Source of the DNA: Phycocordibacter sp964398865
Lineage (GTDB): Bacteria > Patescibacteriota > Minisyncoccia > Phycocordibacterales > Phycocordibacteraceae
Direction of reading: 5' to 3'
Assembly (NCBI GenBank): GCA_964398865.1
Contig: CAYNOO010000011.1
Location: forward strand, 1 to 22,778
DNA: 22,778 bases
Made by a program: the position numbers and the translations under genes
In this document: piece after piece, positions 22,595 to 22,778 of the stretch
Layout: each line of letters starts with the position of its first letter
How positions within the stretch are numbered: position 1 is the first letter of the stretch
The notes under the pieces: model-generated
What the model was told of the DNA's origin: nothing
Seen by the model: the letters and a program-made list of their open reading frames with translations, nothing else
Databases searched by the model: none

Positions 22595-22665
22595 TGGACC
22601 TACGGGGAGTCGAACCCCGACCTCGTCCATGCCATGGACGCGTTCTACCGCTGAACTATAGGCCC
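22595..22665 (-). tRNA. tRNA-Ala (anticodon GGC)
   Basis: The 71-nt cloverleaf is complete: acceptor GGGCCTA/TAGGTCC with the G3:U70 pair that marks alanine tRNAs, D stem GTTC/GAAC, anticodon stem CGTCC/GGACG with loop ATGGCAT (GGC at positions 34-36), a 4-nt variable loop, T arm CGGGG-TTCGACT-CCCCG and discriminator A. The 3' CCA is not encoded (CAG follows), so it must be added by a nucleotidyltransferase. It would read GCC and GCU codons. Confidence 0.97.
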
Positions 22666-22670
22666 CTTTA

Positions 22671-22743
22671 ATAGCTTATGGGGGACAGGGGCTAGGTTTC
22701 AGTTTAACCTAAAAGCTATAAACTGCTTTACGATACTACCCAA
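22671..22743 (-). promoter_or_regulatory. Candidate tRNA-Ala promoter and structured leader
   Basis: Minus strand: TTGGGT (22738-22743), a 17-bp spacer, TATAGC (22715-22720). The leader to the tRNA would be about 43 nt. It contains nested inverted repeats: ATAGCTT/AAGCTAT (22671-22677 and 22713-22719) around TAGGTT/AACCTA (22693-22698 and 22706-22711). The remaining 35 nt to the window end show nothing I can assign. Confidence 0.35.
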
Positions 22744-22778
22744 TTTCTCTTACGGTGCAAATTTCGCGCGAAGTTCTT

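Overview
The window most likely comes from a Candidate Phyla Radiation (Patescibacteria) genome, probably a Parcubacteria-type lineage. The evidence is the gene mix: a DUF5671-type membrane protein, a stand-alone protein resembling the N-terminal half of CPR VirB4/TraG-like ATPases, a sigma-region-4 plus HARE-HTH regulator, shortened F1 subunits and many tiny unrecognised ORFs. TGA is used as an ordinary stop (ychF, atpA, the 408-aa gene), which argues against the recoded Gracilibacteria/Absconditabacteria. No rRNA is present, so the placement is inference.

Layout. Positions 1-9111 are all on the minus strand: mltG (cut by the left edge), a 408-aa membrane protein, an 85-aa unknown, the sigma-4/HARE regulator, leuS, a DUF5671-like membrane protein, a 50-aa ORF coupled to ychF, and an NAD(P)H-quinone-reductase-like flavoprotein. 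Positions 9195-14307 are a plus-strand unit: a short AbrB-type regulator, a membrane-fusion protein and an RND permease. From 14304 to 21855 the minus strand carries a small SH3/Tudor-like protein, then a complete F-type ATP synthase operon transcribed atpB-E-F-H-A-G-[74 aa]-D-[80 aa]-C, preceded by a DUF1003-like coiled-coil membrane protein. A divergent plus-strand multispanning membrane protein (21936-22436), a cluster of hairpin repeats and a minus-strand tRNA-Ala(GGC) close the window.

Three families of short intergenic repeats stand out. Family A (GTAG-rich) sits in the efflux operon and between atpH and atpA. Family B (CAAGATTCATGA-type words) sits between atpE/atpF and atpA/atpG. Family C is a pair of hairpins with apparent compensatory changes in the stem, next to the tRNA and sharing short anchor words with the tRNA 3' end. 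Inside the atp operon, repeats or small ORFs occupy most of the junctions where subunit stoichiometry changes.

Many genes have a -10-like box only 6-11 nt upstream of the start codon, often with a -35 or an extended TGn, and little Shine-Dalgarno signal. This suggests widespread leaderless or near-leaderless transcripts and was used to choose several start codons.
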